A DNA stretch of 37,272 nt from Chlamydoabsidia padenii (taxonomy: Eukaryota > Mucoromycota > Mucoromycetes > Mucorales > Cunninghamellaceae). The number at the start of each line of letters is the position of its first letter. Position 1 is the stretch's first letter. The translations under genes were made by a program, and so were the position numbers. The stretch spans positions 1 to 37,272 of the forward strand of contig JAIWND010000082.1 in NCBI GenBank assembly GCA_025330725.1, written 5' to 3'. Positions 8,438 through 18,337 of the stretch are shown one piece after another. The notes beneath the pieces are model-generated. The model worked only from the letters and a program-made list of their open reading frames with translations, searched no databases and was not told the DNA's origin.

Positions 8438-11418
8438 CTATTTTACTTTCAACTTCAAGAAAAGACGCTGTTGCTTAATTCTTTTCCTTGGTATTGTAAT
8501 TTTGCATGAAGAAGAAGGAGGAGAAGAAGGAGAAGGAGAAGGAACGGCAAGAGCAATAGCAGCAGCAATAGTACCATCATCAGTAGTAGCAGGGACACGG
8601 TCAGGATTAGCAGTAGAGGAAGTGGTCGACACTTTCTTATACATCACCATCGCCGTGTTCTTCATTCGTCCATCCAATGACTCCATGTTGGATGTTTTTA
8701 ATTTTTGTGAAAGGTTGTCTACCTTATACACCACGCTATCACCGTCAACATAGTATGACCAGAAATGAGCACCAGTCTTGGATGCTGCACATATCCGTCC
8801 CATCAGCAAAAAATAGTCATCACCCAAGTGAAAAGAGTTGGGGTAATCAACTGATATATCTTCCAAAGGATCAGACAAGAAAAGGTAACTGGGTAAGTGA
8901 TTACTGTCAAAATCTTTCAAAGTTGAATCCATAATCGATTTTTGAACATATTGGCCGAAGGAAGAGTGAGTAGGATTAACACCAGCATTTAGAAGTACAT
9001 ACGGACCAAGGAAAGATTTTGTTGTCGTTAAACAAATGAAAGGCTGTAGTAAATGATCCTTAGTATACAATACACTGCCCCGGATGTTGTCAAGAAGTAA
9101 GTGAAGAACATCGCGACAATCACCCATCATACCTTGTGGAACTTTTCCATATTCCCATACAAAAGATCTGGCAACAGACAAGGCTTGGGCAAAGTTATTG
9201 TTTTTTGTGTGCTGTTTAAGTAGCCTAAAGAAGTCATTGATAACGTTATCCTTGCAGATGTTGGTGCCAAATACGATGGATGGGAGGATGATCCGGTTAA
9301 TGAGCTCCATAATGCAATCGATGAAGCATGAATTGCTTTGGTTCGGCAGTAACTTATCATCATCATCATAATTTTTCGCAGAGGAGGAAGTGCTAACCAG
9401 AGACCATTTCGAAAAACTAAAGATGGTGTAAGGAACGAGGGATAAAGAAAGAGAAATGAAAAAAAAAATCATATTAGTATGGCAGTGAACGTCGGGTAAT
9501 TTAATAAGACTTACTTTTCCTTAACTACTTCGCCTTCGATCACCTCTGGGGACTCATCATCGCTTACCATGATAATGGATTTTTCTTCTAATAAATGATA
9601 GTTTATCAGTGTACATGCCTATTTTGTGAAATTGTCTGTCATTTTACCTGATTCATGCAAGTCATCTGGCTTACCGTCGTTAAAGTACTTGGGTTTCTTG
9701 ACTATTTTTCTTTTCTTTTCTGATTTTTTTTCCTGCTTTTCTTCTTTCATTTTTTCTTCATCTGCTTTTTTTCTTTTTTTGGTATTGACTTTATTTGGTG
9801 TTCTAGTCCCATAATACAGCGGATAGCCTTTGAAGTAGTGTTCGATGCCTTGTTTATCGTCTTCTATGATGTTAAGTAGAAACTATCAAGCAATACTTTT
9901 TTAATACTCGTTATGTTTTCCCAAATTATTTTGAGTTTTTTTTACCTCCACGTTGACCACAATACTTTGGCGTTTTTCCATGTTCTGGTATAAAAGATTA
10001 TGAAAGCTTTCGATACCATTTGTCGTATTGGTAGGATGGTTCATGAGATTGCGAGTCATCTTCGATACAGAAGGAAAAATCATTGAACGAACATTCTTGG
10101 CCATCCAGAAAGAAAGCCAATTTTTTGTTTTTGGATATTTTTTGGATATTTTTTTTTTAATGTCTTTAAGAGCTTGTTTTGTTGGTGCCTTGGTGAGCTT
10201 GTATATCAATTTTTTTAACTCCTGTTGCCGCTTTTTCACTAGCTTTCTTTTCTCGTCCTTGTTGATTACTTCTCCTGGCAATGGAAGGACTATATCCGAG
10301 CGTTGGACCAATTTGCTGACAGAACCTTGGAAGTGACCATAACAGCCTTTCAAAAACTTCAAGGCGTTTCGGGACTTGTCTTTTGTTTTTGCAACATACG
10401 CTTCGCGGAACCCTTTTAATTGTGCGGCCGAAAAATCCATCACCATGCCCAAAAAGCTTTTATCATTAAAGTTGATGTTATAGGCGTCAAAAAAATCAAC
10501 AAAATAACGCTTGAATGTTGCCGTATCACAGTTGCGGATGACAGCAGCATACAGAAGAGCATGACGACCCAATTGCCTGCAATATATAACGGAAGAGCAA
10601 AAATAGTAATCCTGGAAAACCTTGAAAGTTACATCCGTGAGAACAGGATATCCTTTAAAATCCACCACTGAATCCAAAGAGTTTGATTTGATTGAAATAA
10701 TAAAATTTTGAACATGAATATCGCATAATCTAAACATGTTTTCATTTTCCATCTGGAGAGCCAAAATATCTTCAATTGAAGTAGTCAGTGAGCGGCGAAG
10801 ACCATGTGCTTTTGCAATCTTGTTTCGTTCGTATCGTGTTCTGTCAATGTTTTGCAAAGTGGGGTGAATCAATCGAACGGGTTTGATCACTCCAGGTCCA
10901 GCAGGGGTGCCCTGTACAAGCTTTTTCGCTGTTGTTGATGGGTGTAACAGTACCAGATTTTCTAACTCTTCTGCACATTCTGGAGGTAAATGAATCGCAC
11001 GATAGGTTGCATGTGTGTGCTCGGGAGCTTCTTCCAAATTGGTTGAAAACATGCGGCATGTATCATTTTTGAATAAAAAGTTTATTTTCACACTGCATGA
11101 GATATGAATTAACTCTTTATGACAACCATTACAGCCTGTTATTTTACATTGTTTTTCCAATGAATTTTTTGTCGTAAGAGGTCTTTGATCCAAAAGGTGA
11201 AGGTCACACTTTTCGTTCATGCAACGAACTGAGCCAAGGCAGGACTTCGACACATTTTTTTGACCACCAGATCTAAGGTAACCGCTGTTTTGGCGCTTCA
11301 TGGCCCAGCCAATGTTGATAATTTTAGGGTTGATGCGGCCACCATCAAACGGAGCAGATATTGTGACATCAGCGTCAGCAGGAGGAAATTGAGGAAAGCT
11401 GGTAGGTAATGCAGACAT
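8438..11418 (-). CDS. GCM-finger MULE transposase fused to a USP-like cysteine peptidase (4 exons)
   Basis: Four exons (11418–9946, 9882–9648, 9587–9515, 9416–8438) give 919 residues, with splice phases 0, 1 and 2 that all fit. Domains in order: a GCM1/WRKY-type zinc region (Cys/His from C60 to H136); an RNase H-like transposase core with D262 (LTDVTF), D328 (MVMDFSA), C359-x2-H362 and E470 (NGIESFHN); a Lys-rich linker; a SIM-like IIMVSDDE at 573–580; and a ubiquitin-specific-protease-like domain. The last shows a Cys box (QSNSCF, C624), a degenerate QQD-like box (MGDCRDVLHLLLD, about 692–704), a His box (GAHFWSYYVDG, H811), a possible Asp/Asn (VDN, 827–828) and the final USP-type strand (MVMYKK). 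The product should mobilise the element and may remove ubiquitin or a related modifier. The start at 11418 is the first good ATG. Two separate genes is the alternative, but a common frame across three introns argues for one. Confidence 0.8.
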
Positions 11419-11534
11419 TCCAATTGTGTTTTGAAGTAAAAGCAAAGGAAAGTTTTTTTTTCTTTTCTTTAAATGATAGGGTTGTTGTATTCCCAGTTTT
11501 TCCCAAGAGACTCTACACCGCTCTCCCAGATCCA

Positions 11535-11822
11535 CGATTAGATTTGATTCACATCTGTTTTTTTTTTTTTTTCAGAATGTAAATCAATTTATTTCAACGA
11601 CAGGAAAACAGAACTATCATCTATGACCAAGAACTCACAACTACTGCTTATCAGTCCTGTTCAGCACCAACTATGGATTCACATCTAGCTGTCAGATCTT
11701 GGGATTATGTATATCCTTTTTATTTATTTAGTAGAAAACATCTTTATATTGTATCACTATAAAAGACAGGAATAAATTGGTTTTTATTAAAGAAAGGTAC
11801 TCCATAACATAGTTGGGAAATC
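11535..11822. other. Subterminal non-coding region of the transposon
   Basis: AT-rich sequence between the transposase start and the right palindrome array. It includes a 15-T tract near 11560–11575 and must hold the transposase promoter on the minus strand. No further gene is visible. Confidence 0.5.
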
Positions 11823-11926
11823 GGAGGTACCTCCAATTTCACTTTTACAAATTTGGAGGTACCTCCGATTTCCCGCGAACTTTGAAGGTACCTCCACTTG
11901 CCTTATATGGAACTGGAGGTACCTCC
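11823..11926. repeat. Right array of four GGTACC palindromes, 29–32-bp spacing
   Basis: GGTACC cores begin at 11826, 11858, 11887 and 11918, three of them inside perfect GGAGGTACCTCC palindromes. Read outward from 11934 the end mirrors the left end of the same transposon. It directly abuts the CA-rich LINE ORF1 sequence. Confidence 0.85.
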
Positions 11927-11937
11927 AAAATACCAAC

Positions 11938-12690
11938 TCCCCACAACAACACCACTCTCAACACCACCAACCTCAACAATATCAACACCAAGCCCAACAA
12001 CAACAGCAACCTGGAACGACAACAGCAACAGCAACAACTCACCAAGAACCAACAACAAACCCCTGGCAGAACGTTACCAGACTCCGGAAAGTTCGACAAT
12101 CCATGGGACCTACGACTATCTCACGATCTCTCTAGAAAACCCAGGCAGCGGCACGGGTCTTCTTCCCACCATCACCAAATCAGGGGTTTCAGTATGTCTA
12201 CCTGAACACCAATAAACGACTCCCCACCAAAGAGCTCCGTACGAAATTTCGCCGTCTCGGGATCACTACTAGCCGACTACTCGACATCCACTATCCAACG
12301 AAGAACGCCCTCGCCATCCTTGTTCACAATGACTTTACAGCAGAATTCCTGGAACATATGACCAAATTCGACATCCGGCCAATTAATGACTTTGACCCAA
12401 ACGATCCAGCACACCTCCAGGACCCAGAATACACCAGCGTCAATCTCACGGAAGACGACAAAGCTACACACATGATCACCATCCTCAACCAACGCATGCG
12501 ACGCACCCTCGAATACATCCGGACTCCTCTACAACGGGCGGTAGGCACATACTTTGTCCAACAAGGCTGGATTGATGAAACTGAACTGGTGGAAATCCTT
12601 ACACCTACAACACCTGATACTGAAATGAACGACGTTGACACCTCTTTCCTGACCCCCTCCAACAGCACCGACGGCCAGGCCGACATTTAA
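11938..12690 (+). pseudogene. LINE-A ORF1, 5'-truncated, one in-frame amber codon
   Basis: The frame ending TAA at 12688–12690 can be followed back to 12136, then through a TAG at 12133–12135 into about 65 further codons rich in Gln, His and Thr, up to the transposon end. No in-frame ATG precedes it. The C-terminal 180 residues are mixed-charge with no CCHC knuckle. I infer ORF1 from its place directly before ORF2. The single stop suggests a young copy or readthrough. Confidence 0.6.
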
Positions 12691-12695
12691 TATCG

Positions 12696-15600
12696 ATGAT
12701 TGATACAACTACACTATCTTTATTAAATGCCAACGGCATCAACAAATCCACTAGTTCATCTATTCTTCAGTTCACACCACACACACCTACTCCTTCTCAC
12801 AGAAACATGGCTCCTGACTCCGAACAAATTCAACACAGACTGGCACCAATATCACACCTATGGTATAAAATCTCATCCAAATGCACATGTAGGCAAAATG
12901 GGCATCTCTCTTCTCGTCAACCCTCAATATCAACATCATATACACCACATCACCAACCCTGTGGAACAACAATACAACAATTACGTACTATCATTCATCA
13001 CCAACAACACCCTCATTCACTGCTTATACTTACCACCTTCTCTTGATAATGACTTCGCGCTACAGATCATCAACTCACTACCACTTCAACATCAACATAG
13101 CACCAACACCATCATTTGTGGCGATCTCAACGGACGACTACAAGCAACACTCGGGGATAATATCACCACACCTAGAGGACGTATACTGGAGGACTGGATC
13201 CAAGCAAATGACATCACTCTATGGAATGGCATTCTCACGAAGGGACAATACGCGGTGGCCAGGCAACAAGGAAACAGTATCGTAGATTGGATCATGTCAA
13301 CTCACCATTTCGCACAACTTCCTGAAATGATGATTCGATCTGATCTCTTTTTAGGCTCCGACCACAAACTCATTCACTTCACCTTCACCACCAAACCACG
13401 ACAACAACAACCATGTATCATCCAACAACGACGACTTTGGCAACTACAGAAACTGAACGACATAGGTACCTTAGAACGCTACGTAGACACCTTCACCAAC
13501 AACACTCAACATCTGGAACAGGATCTTACCTACCTCGCCAACACCATCGATTCTACACCTACAACCATCGACCAACTCACCAATGCCATCTACTCAGCAC
13601 TGGATAGCAGCGTAGGTAGACGAATACCTTCCCCACGACTACAACAATTCTGGACAGATGATATGCAACTGGCTTTGGAACGACGGGAATACTGTTACCA
13701 ACGATGGCGGAAAACAACAGGTCTACGGAAAATGGATTGGTGGCTCAAGCATCAACGGACACAGGCGACTCTCAGACGACTCATCAGTTACAGGAAGCGA
13801 CTTCTTTGGCGACAGTTCTGCACATCAATGGAAACCAATGACTTCAGCAAAACGGCGGCGAAAATCAAAAAGATACGATCAGGACGCACCATCAAACCCA
13901 CCTTCTCACATCTATTGGGGCCTCAACATGCGGCAAATGTCCTGGCAGACCACTATCAACACATCTATTCCGGTCATCTTCTCAATACTGACATCCCTCC
14001 ACCAAGGGATACATTGGGCTCAGGGATTAGCAACACATCACCACCATTCACCAAGACCACCATCAGTGACGCCCTCTTCACCCTACCCAGAAAAAAGGCT
14101 CCAGGTATCGACTCTGTCACTAATGAAATGCTTCTACCTATCCATGATCCTCTTACTCACCTACTGTATCTTTTCTTCCTTCTGTGTTGGTCTACTGGTC
14201 TCACTCCTCTCCCTTGGAGAACTGCTCAAGTCATACCGATACACAAGAAAGGTGACCCTGCCGATCCTGCCAACTACCGTCCGATCACCTTAACCTCCAC
14301 CTTCCGAAAAATCTTGGAACGATGTCTTCAACAACACCTTATTGCCACTGCACCACCACTCGACATATCTCAAGGAGGTTTTCGACCAGCAAGAAGCACT
14401 CTAGACCAAGTCTTATGCCTCACGGAACTATGTCGCTTGCATCAAGTACAACACAAGACACCACCAACCCTGGCCTTCCTGGACATCAAGTCGGCTTATG
14501 ACACGGTGGATCGGACGATCATCTGGAACGAACTTACACCACATATCGACCCCACCCTCCTACGACTTTTACGCCACCTATTCGACAAAGTCCACATTGA
14601 AATCATCCTCAACAACTGTCGATCAAACCAATTCCAACCTACGACTGGTGTGTTACAAGGCTCTATCCTATCTCCATTCCTGTACTCAATATATATCAAC
14701 AGTCTTCCTGGATCTCTACGACCACATCCTTATCAACACCCACCACAACACCTGACTACCATCACAACAGCAATCAATTGCCTACTATACGCTGACGACG
14801 TTGCACTAATTGGTACACCTACCTCCATCCAATTTCTTCTGAATATGTGCGCCGATCATAGCCAGCAACTAGGGTACCGGTGGAATCCTCTGAAATGTGT
14901 CATTCTTGAACCAAACCCGATCATTACATATCAACTCTACGACACCGAGATACCTAGGCTTGAAACATTCAACTACTTGGGCATACCAATTGGCACTGGT
15001 GGGACTCTCGACGCTGCTGCTCTTATCACCAACAACACCAAGAAGGCTTTGAACTCCATGACCACGCTCTCTTCTATTGGACTTAATGGATCCGGGTACG
15101 GAAGACTGCTAGCATCCAGAATATACCAACAATTCATACGCCCACAACTCGAATATGGCCTTGCTATCACCATGACGACGAAGAAGAACACTAAACGCCT
15201 AGATGCAACACAAGACACATGCCTACGACGTATATATGGCGCTCACTCTCGATCCTCCACCATCATCATGAAGCAGCTCTCTGGTATTCCGTACATGGTG
15301 GACCGTCTCAACATCCTCCAACTGAAATACATGACACGGGCTCGATACCAACCTTCCGACACTCTCCTACACACCCTTACCACTCACCTAACTCGACCTT
15401 CCTCCAAACTGGGGATATGGCACAAACTCCTGAAACAGCCACTCATCCAACATTTACCTCCTCCTACGACCACCATCAACATCAAGCAACTCACTCGCCA
15501 ATACCTCTCACAACAACTTCAACAACATCAAGATTCCTCTCGTCTCCTAAAGCAATGCCGGAACAGTATCAAGATGGATCCCATACTGAAGTTACCTATG

Positions 15601-15987
15601 CGAAAGGTTGTCCGTAGTCGAATGATCCGATGGCGCTTGGGCTGGCTCCCTGGTGGCAAACCCCAGTCTTGTCAGTGTGGCTCTCCTCTCACCCGAATCC
15701 ATGTCATTACCTGTCTCCATCTCCATGCTCGCTTATCCATTGGTCGCCATCTTACGCCAGATCCACTCTCCTTTATACTCAACCGACTTCCCCAAACTCC
15801 ACCAACATCATCCCTCAAAATCACCCGGTGGACAAGATCATGGCCAATCATCCAACAAATCCTCCTTGAACTCGAATACCTCCAACACCCACACCACCAA
15901 GAACCGACCAACAACAACATCTCTGACGATCCATTCCTGATCTGGCTTACCAACAGCGACCACAAAGAACACCCTCCTCCTCCTTGA
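12696..15987 (+). pseudogene. LINE-A ORF2: APE-type endonuclease plus reverse transcriptase, one early frameshift
   Basis: A 1,086-codon frame opens at 12727, but the true N-terminus appears to lie in another frame from the ATG at 12696 (LSLLNANGINK is the first endonuclease strand). The frames must join near 12760–12770, so the copy carries a 1-nt-type frameshift there. In numbering from 12727, the endonuclease motifs are TETWL (25–29), GDLNG (132–136) and SDHK (211–214). The reverse transcriptase shows NYRPITL, GGFRPARST, FLDIKSAYDT, GVLQGSILSP, YADD at 688–691 and FNYLGI. A C-terminal Cys/His cluster (CQCGSPLTRIHVITC) resembles the nucleic-acid-binding end of other LINE ORF2 proteins. It nicks the target and reverse-transcribes the element RNA there. 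No RNase H is visible. The body is otherwise intact. Confidence 0.88.
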
Positions 15988-16608
15988 TCACCAACACCCA
16001 TTATATATTATCACTATTATTATTACCATTATCGTTATCATCATTATTATTATATTTATCCCCTAGTATAGTTTTTCCCCCTTACGAACACACACTTAGA
16101 ATAGTCTACCCCATCCCCCGTCCATTTTTATTCCTAGATCATCATTAGGATTTTTTTTTACCCCCTACTCAATGAATCCCAGCTGGGCAAATTATGACTT
16201 CCAAATCTCTGTGCCATAAAACAGCAAATAAAAAATCCTTTATCTTCATCTAGTGATAATCCACTCACTATTCGGCTAAAGCTTCCCTCCAAAAGAAAAA
16301 CTGGTAATTAGTTTCTTTTTTTTTTTTTTGTTTTTATATAAACATTGATCTACTTTATTTTTTATTCATACTATATGCCGTTCTAATATGATCCGCGAAA
16401 AGCTCTTCAAATTTCCCTAAAATAGAATAAAATTTGATGCATGAAAAAGGGAGAGATCATAATTGAACTTTACAATCTGGACTGGATATGCCATTTTCAG
16501 AATAATCGTTAAAGGAGATTGCTTTTTCCTTACATAATACAGTAGTGTAGAAAACTTTTTAGGTCGTCAGTTAAATATCACAAAAGACATTCCCACAAAA
16601 AAAAAAAA
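15988..16608. other. Gene-free: LINE-A 3' region and unassigned AT-rich DNA
   Basis: The first about 110 bp are ATT/ATC-rich and probably LINE 3' UTR. The rest is AT-rich with T tracts near 16317–16330 and an A tract near 16598–16609. No coding sequence is visible. Confidence 0.6.
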
Positions 16609-16612
16609 ATTA

Positions 16613-16684
16613 GAGAGTACCCCCAAAGTCCGCCACGAATTTGAGTGTACGCCCAGAATTTTGAGGGTACCCCGAAAATATCGA
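16613..16684. repeat. Orphan palindrome array, three GTAC sites at exact 30-bp spacing
   Basis: AGTACC, TGTACG and GGTACC begin at 16616, 16646 and 16676. Read on the minus strand the end (CGATATTTTCGGGGTACC) closely resembles the left end of the USP-carrying transposon at 8205. It therefore looks like one terminus of a related, degenerate element. No matching partner end was found nearby. Confidence 0.75.
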
Positions 16685-17132
16685 CACCCGTCTAATCACT
16701 ACTTGGCGTAATGCGTTTTTTTTTCCTTCTCTTTCTTGGCTCACACTGATATCGACAGCTTGAACATAGACTTATGAGCCATAATACGTGTGTAAGCGTT
16801 ATGTTCTACAAGACGTCATACCAGGAAAAGTGGAAGAAACTGATTTGTAACTATACTGAGTCCAGATTAATAGAGAAGATAAGTGGGATAATTGAGGCTA
16901 TGAAGACTTTGCTAAGCTCGTATCAGCATTCTATATCAACACTTCCATTCACTCCAACCACTGCCTACTTTACTTCTAGTCCACCTCATATCAGCCTTTA
17001 CATAATATCTTAGCATTTCTGCTTTATTTTACTGGTACAACTTTTCTATACTTATCCTACATTTGCATATGTGAAGTAAGAAACAAATAAACGGAGGTGC
17101 TTTTGTATAAGTTATAGGAATCGCAGAAGACG
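16685..17132. other. Unassigned region with one weak ORF
   Basis: A 79-codon frame at 16774–17013 (plus) has no recognised motif, no clear codon bias and no domain. I see nothing else in this stretch. Confidence 0.4.
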
Positions 17133-17270
17133 CAAAGTTGTAAAGATGTAAAGATGCAAAATCGTAAAGTCGTAAAGTTGTAAAGTTGTACAGTTCTAAA
17201 AAGTTGTACAGTTCTAAAAAGTTGTACAGTTGTAAAAAATTGTACAATTGTAAAAAGTTGTACAAAACTC
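17133..17270. repeat. Tandem array of GTTGTA(C/A) units, GTAC every 18 bp
   Basis: The first half repeats a 9-bp theme (GTAAAGTTG and variants). The second half repeats an 18-bp unit of the type AAAAAGTTGTACAGTTCT. GTAC cores begin at 17188, 17206, 17224, 17242 and 17260, exactly 18 bp apart. Confidence 0.85.
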
Positions 17271-17775
17271 AGATTTATTGTACGATACAATAATTGTAAG
17301 CGGAGCAATCCCGCTTTTTTTTACTTCTCTCTTTTCAAAACATGATTGTGAATGGACTCTGTAATATACTGGTAAGAATTAATTTAAATTAAAACCTCTT
17401 TATACTCATCACTATCTACTGTGATGTACTTTAGGACAAGCCTACTCATTCATAGACCATCATTCCGTCAAGAATCCTGAACACCTTTGGCCATGGAAAG
17501 GTAAGTTTTTTGCCCAGCAATTCAGCCAAAATTAAACGTATATATAACTAACTTCATCCATTGACTTTTTAATATCTTGATAGGACCTCTGTTCTATTAA
17601 ACTTATGGGAAGCATGGCTCAGTGAATCCTGCTTGGCACCGGCAATAATCGATGGGTATTCTACCACGGACCTGATGTCTCCCGTTTACAAATCAGATGA
17701 TGGCATCCATACTTTTTAACTGTTTTAATCTAGTGTAGCATTGTATATATAGTATCTATTAGTATTAATTGTATA
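17271..17775. other. Unassigned region with splice-like motifs
   Basis: Good donor/acceptor look-alikes occur (GTAAG near 17371 and 17501; TAG acceptors near 17434 and 17583), but no reading frame longer than about 30 codons joins across them without a stop. It may be a decayed multi-exon gene. Confidence 0.3.
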
Positions 17776-18087
17776 GTGATCAAGAAAAGCTATTTATTTT
17801 ATAAACGCATTCATGTATATGAACGGGAACAGGGTGGATGGCTGGATTATCGGGATGTGGATGATGGTATGATTGATGGGGAGATGGGCAATAGATCAAC
17901 CGGGGAAAGACGAGATCGTGTTAAAGCGGCGATCCAGGCGACGGTTTATTCCCAATATAGCAGGTCTTATTCCCTCTTCACCTTACACAACGCTAAAACC
18001 AAAACGGAATTAGATCAAAAAATCCGTAGGTGTGTTCTTTTGTCCTTCTTTACATATACTCCGTATCTGTCATTCTATCTACAATAG
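17776..18087 (+). CDS. Hypothetical short ORF
   Basis: A 103-codon frame, mixed charge in the middle (many Asp, Glu, Arg), with no motif I recognise. A possible splice donor (CCGTAGGT) follows codon 84, so the last residues may be intron. It lies between repeats and has no conserved neighbour. It could be chance or a remnant exon of the splice-like region just upstream. Confidence 0.2.
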   Translation: MIKKSYLFYKRIHVYEREQGGWLDYRDVDDGMIDGEMGNRSTGERRDRVKAAIQATVYSQYSRSYSLFTLHNAKTKTELDQKIRRCVLLSFFTYTPYLSFYLQ

Positions 18088-18323
18088 ATCTTGACTAGTA
18101 TATCTTTTCACTGTGGTAAATAAACTTTTATTTCCAGGACAAAGTGTTACACGCATTCTTGCCATTTCAACATTCCGTTAATGGTATGTCTGAATCACGA
18201 CATTACACCCCCCCCAAAGACACCAGGAAGTCATTCAAAACAAATCCGACCATATAAAAACAGAAAAAGTGGATGCTGAATGTCAGGACCGAAATGGCGT
18301 TAACAGCAAACTTGAAGTTGGTT
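18088..18323. other. Unassigned AT-rich region
   Basis: No gene is visible. A short run of C (18208–18213 area) is present. The right edge is the left target duplication of LINE-B. Confidence 0.4.
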
Positions 18324-18337
18324 GACCCGTTTTCACC
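18324..18337. repeat. Target-site duplication of LINE-B (left copy)
   Basis: GACCCGTTTTCACC here matches GACCCATTTTCACC at 20338–20351 in 13 of 14 positions. They flank the LINE fragment exactly, next to its A-rich tail on this side. Confidence 0.85.

Larger units (their letters stand above)
8206..11934 (-). mobile_element. MULE-like transposon with USP-like peptidase fusion and palindromic ends (about 3.7 kb)
   Basis: The outermost 21 bp of the two ends match at 20 positions as inverted repeats (GRTATTTTGGAGGTACCTCC at each end). Each end then carries further GGTACC palindromes about 30 bp apart. Between them is one four-exon minus-strand gene. No target-site duplication was found: the left flank is chromovirus integrase and the right flank is LINE ORF1, so a rearrangement or deletion on one side is likely and the right limit is provisional. 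Confidence 0.7.
11935..16100 (+). mobile_element. LINE-A, nearly intact non-LTR retrotransposon
   Basis: Two consecutive reading frames (ORF1-like and an APE-endonuclease/reverse-transcriptase ORF2) lie on the plus strand, followed by an AT-rich 3' region with ATT/ATC repeats. The 5' end abuts the palindrome array of the neighbouring transposon without an ORF1 start codon, so it is probably truncated there. The 3' limit is not defined, and no poly(A) tail or target duplication was recognised. The coding strand is strikingly poor in G and rich in A and C. Confidence 0.8.

Noticed and set aside
8438..9472. An independent 344-aa secreted protein starting MIFFFISLSL
   Set aside because: The hydrophobic start is intron sequence; a good acceptor at 9417 and matching phases link the peptidase domain to the upstream transposase exons.
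16774..17013. 79-codon plus-strand frame
   Set aside because: No motif, no splice context and no neighbour support; kept only as a note in the region entry.
17029..17308. Repetitive minus-strand frames (NFLQLY-type repeats)
   Set aside because: They are translations of the 9/18-bp tandem array, not a protein.
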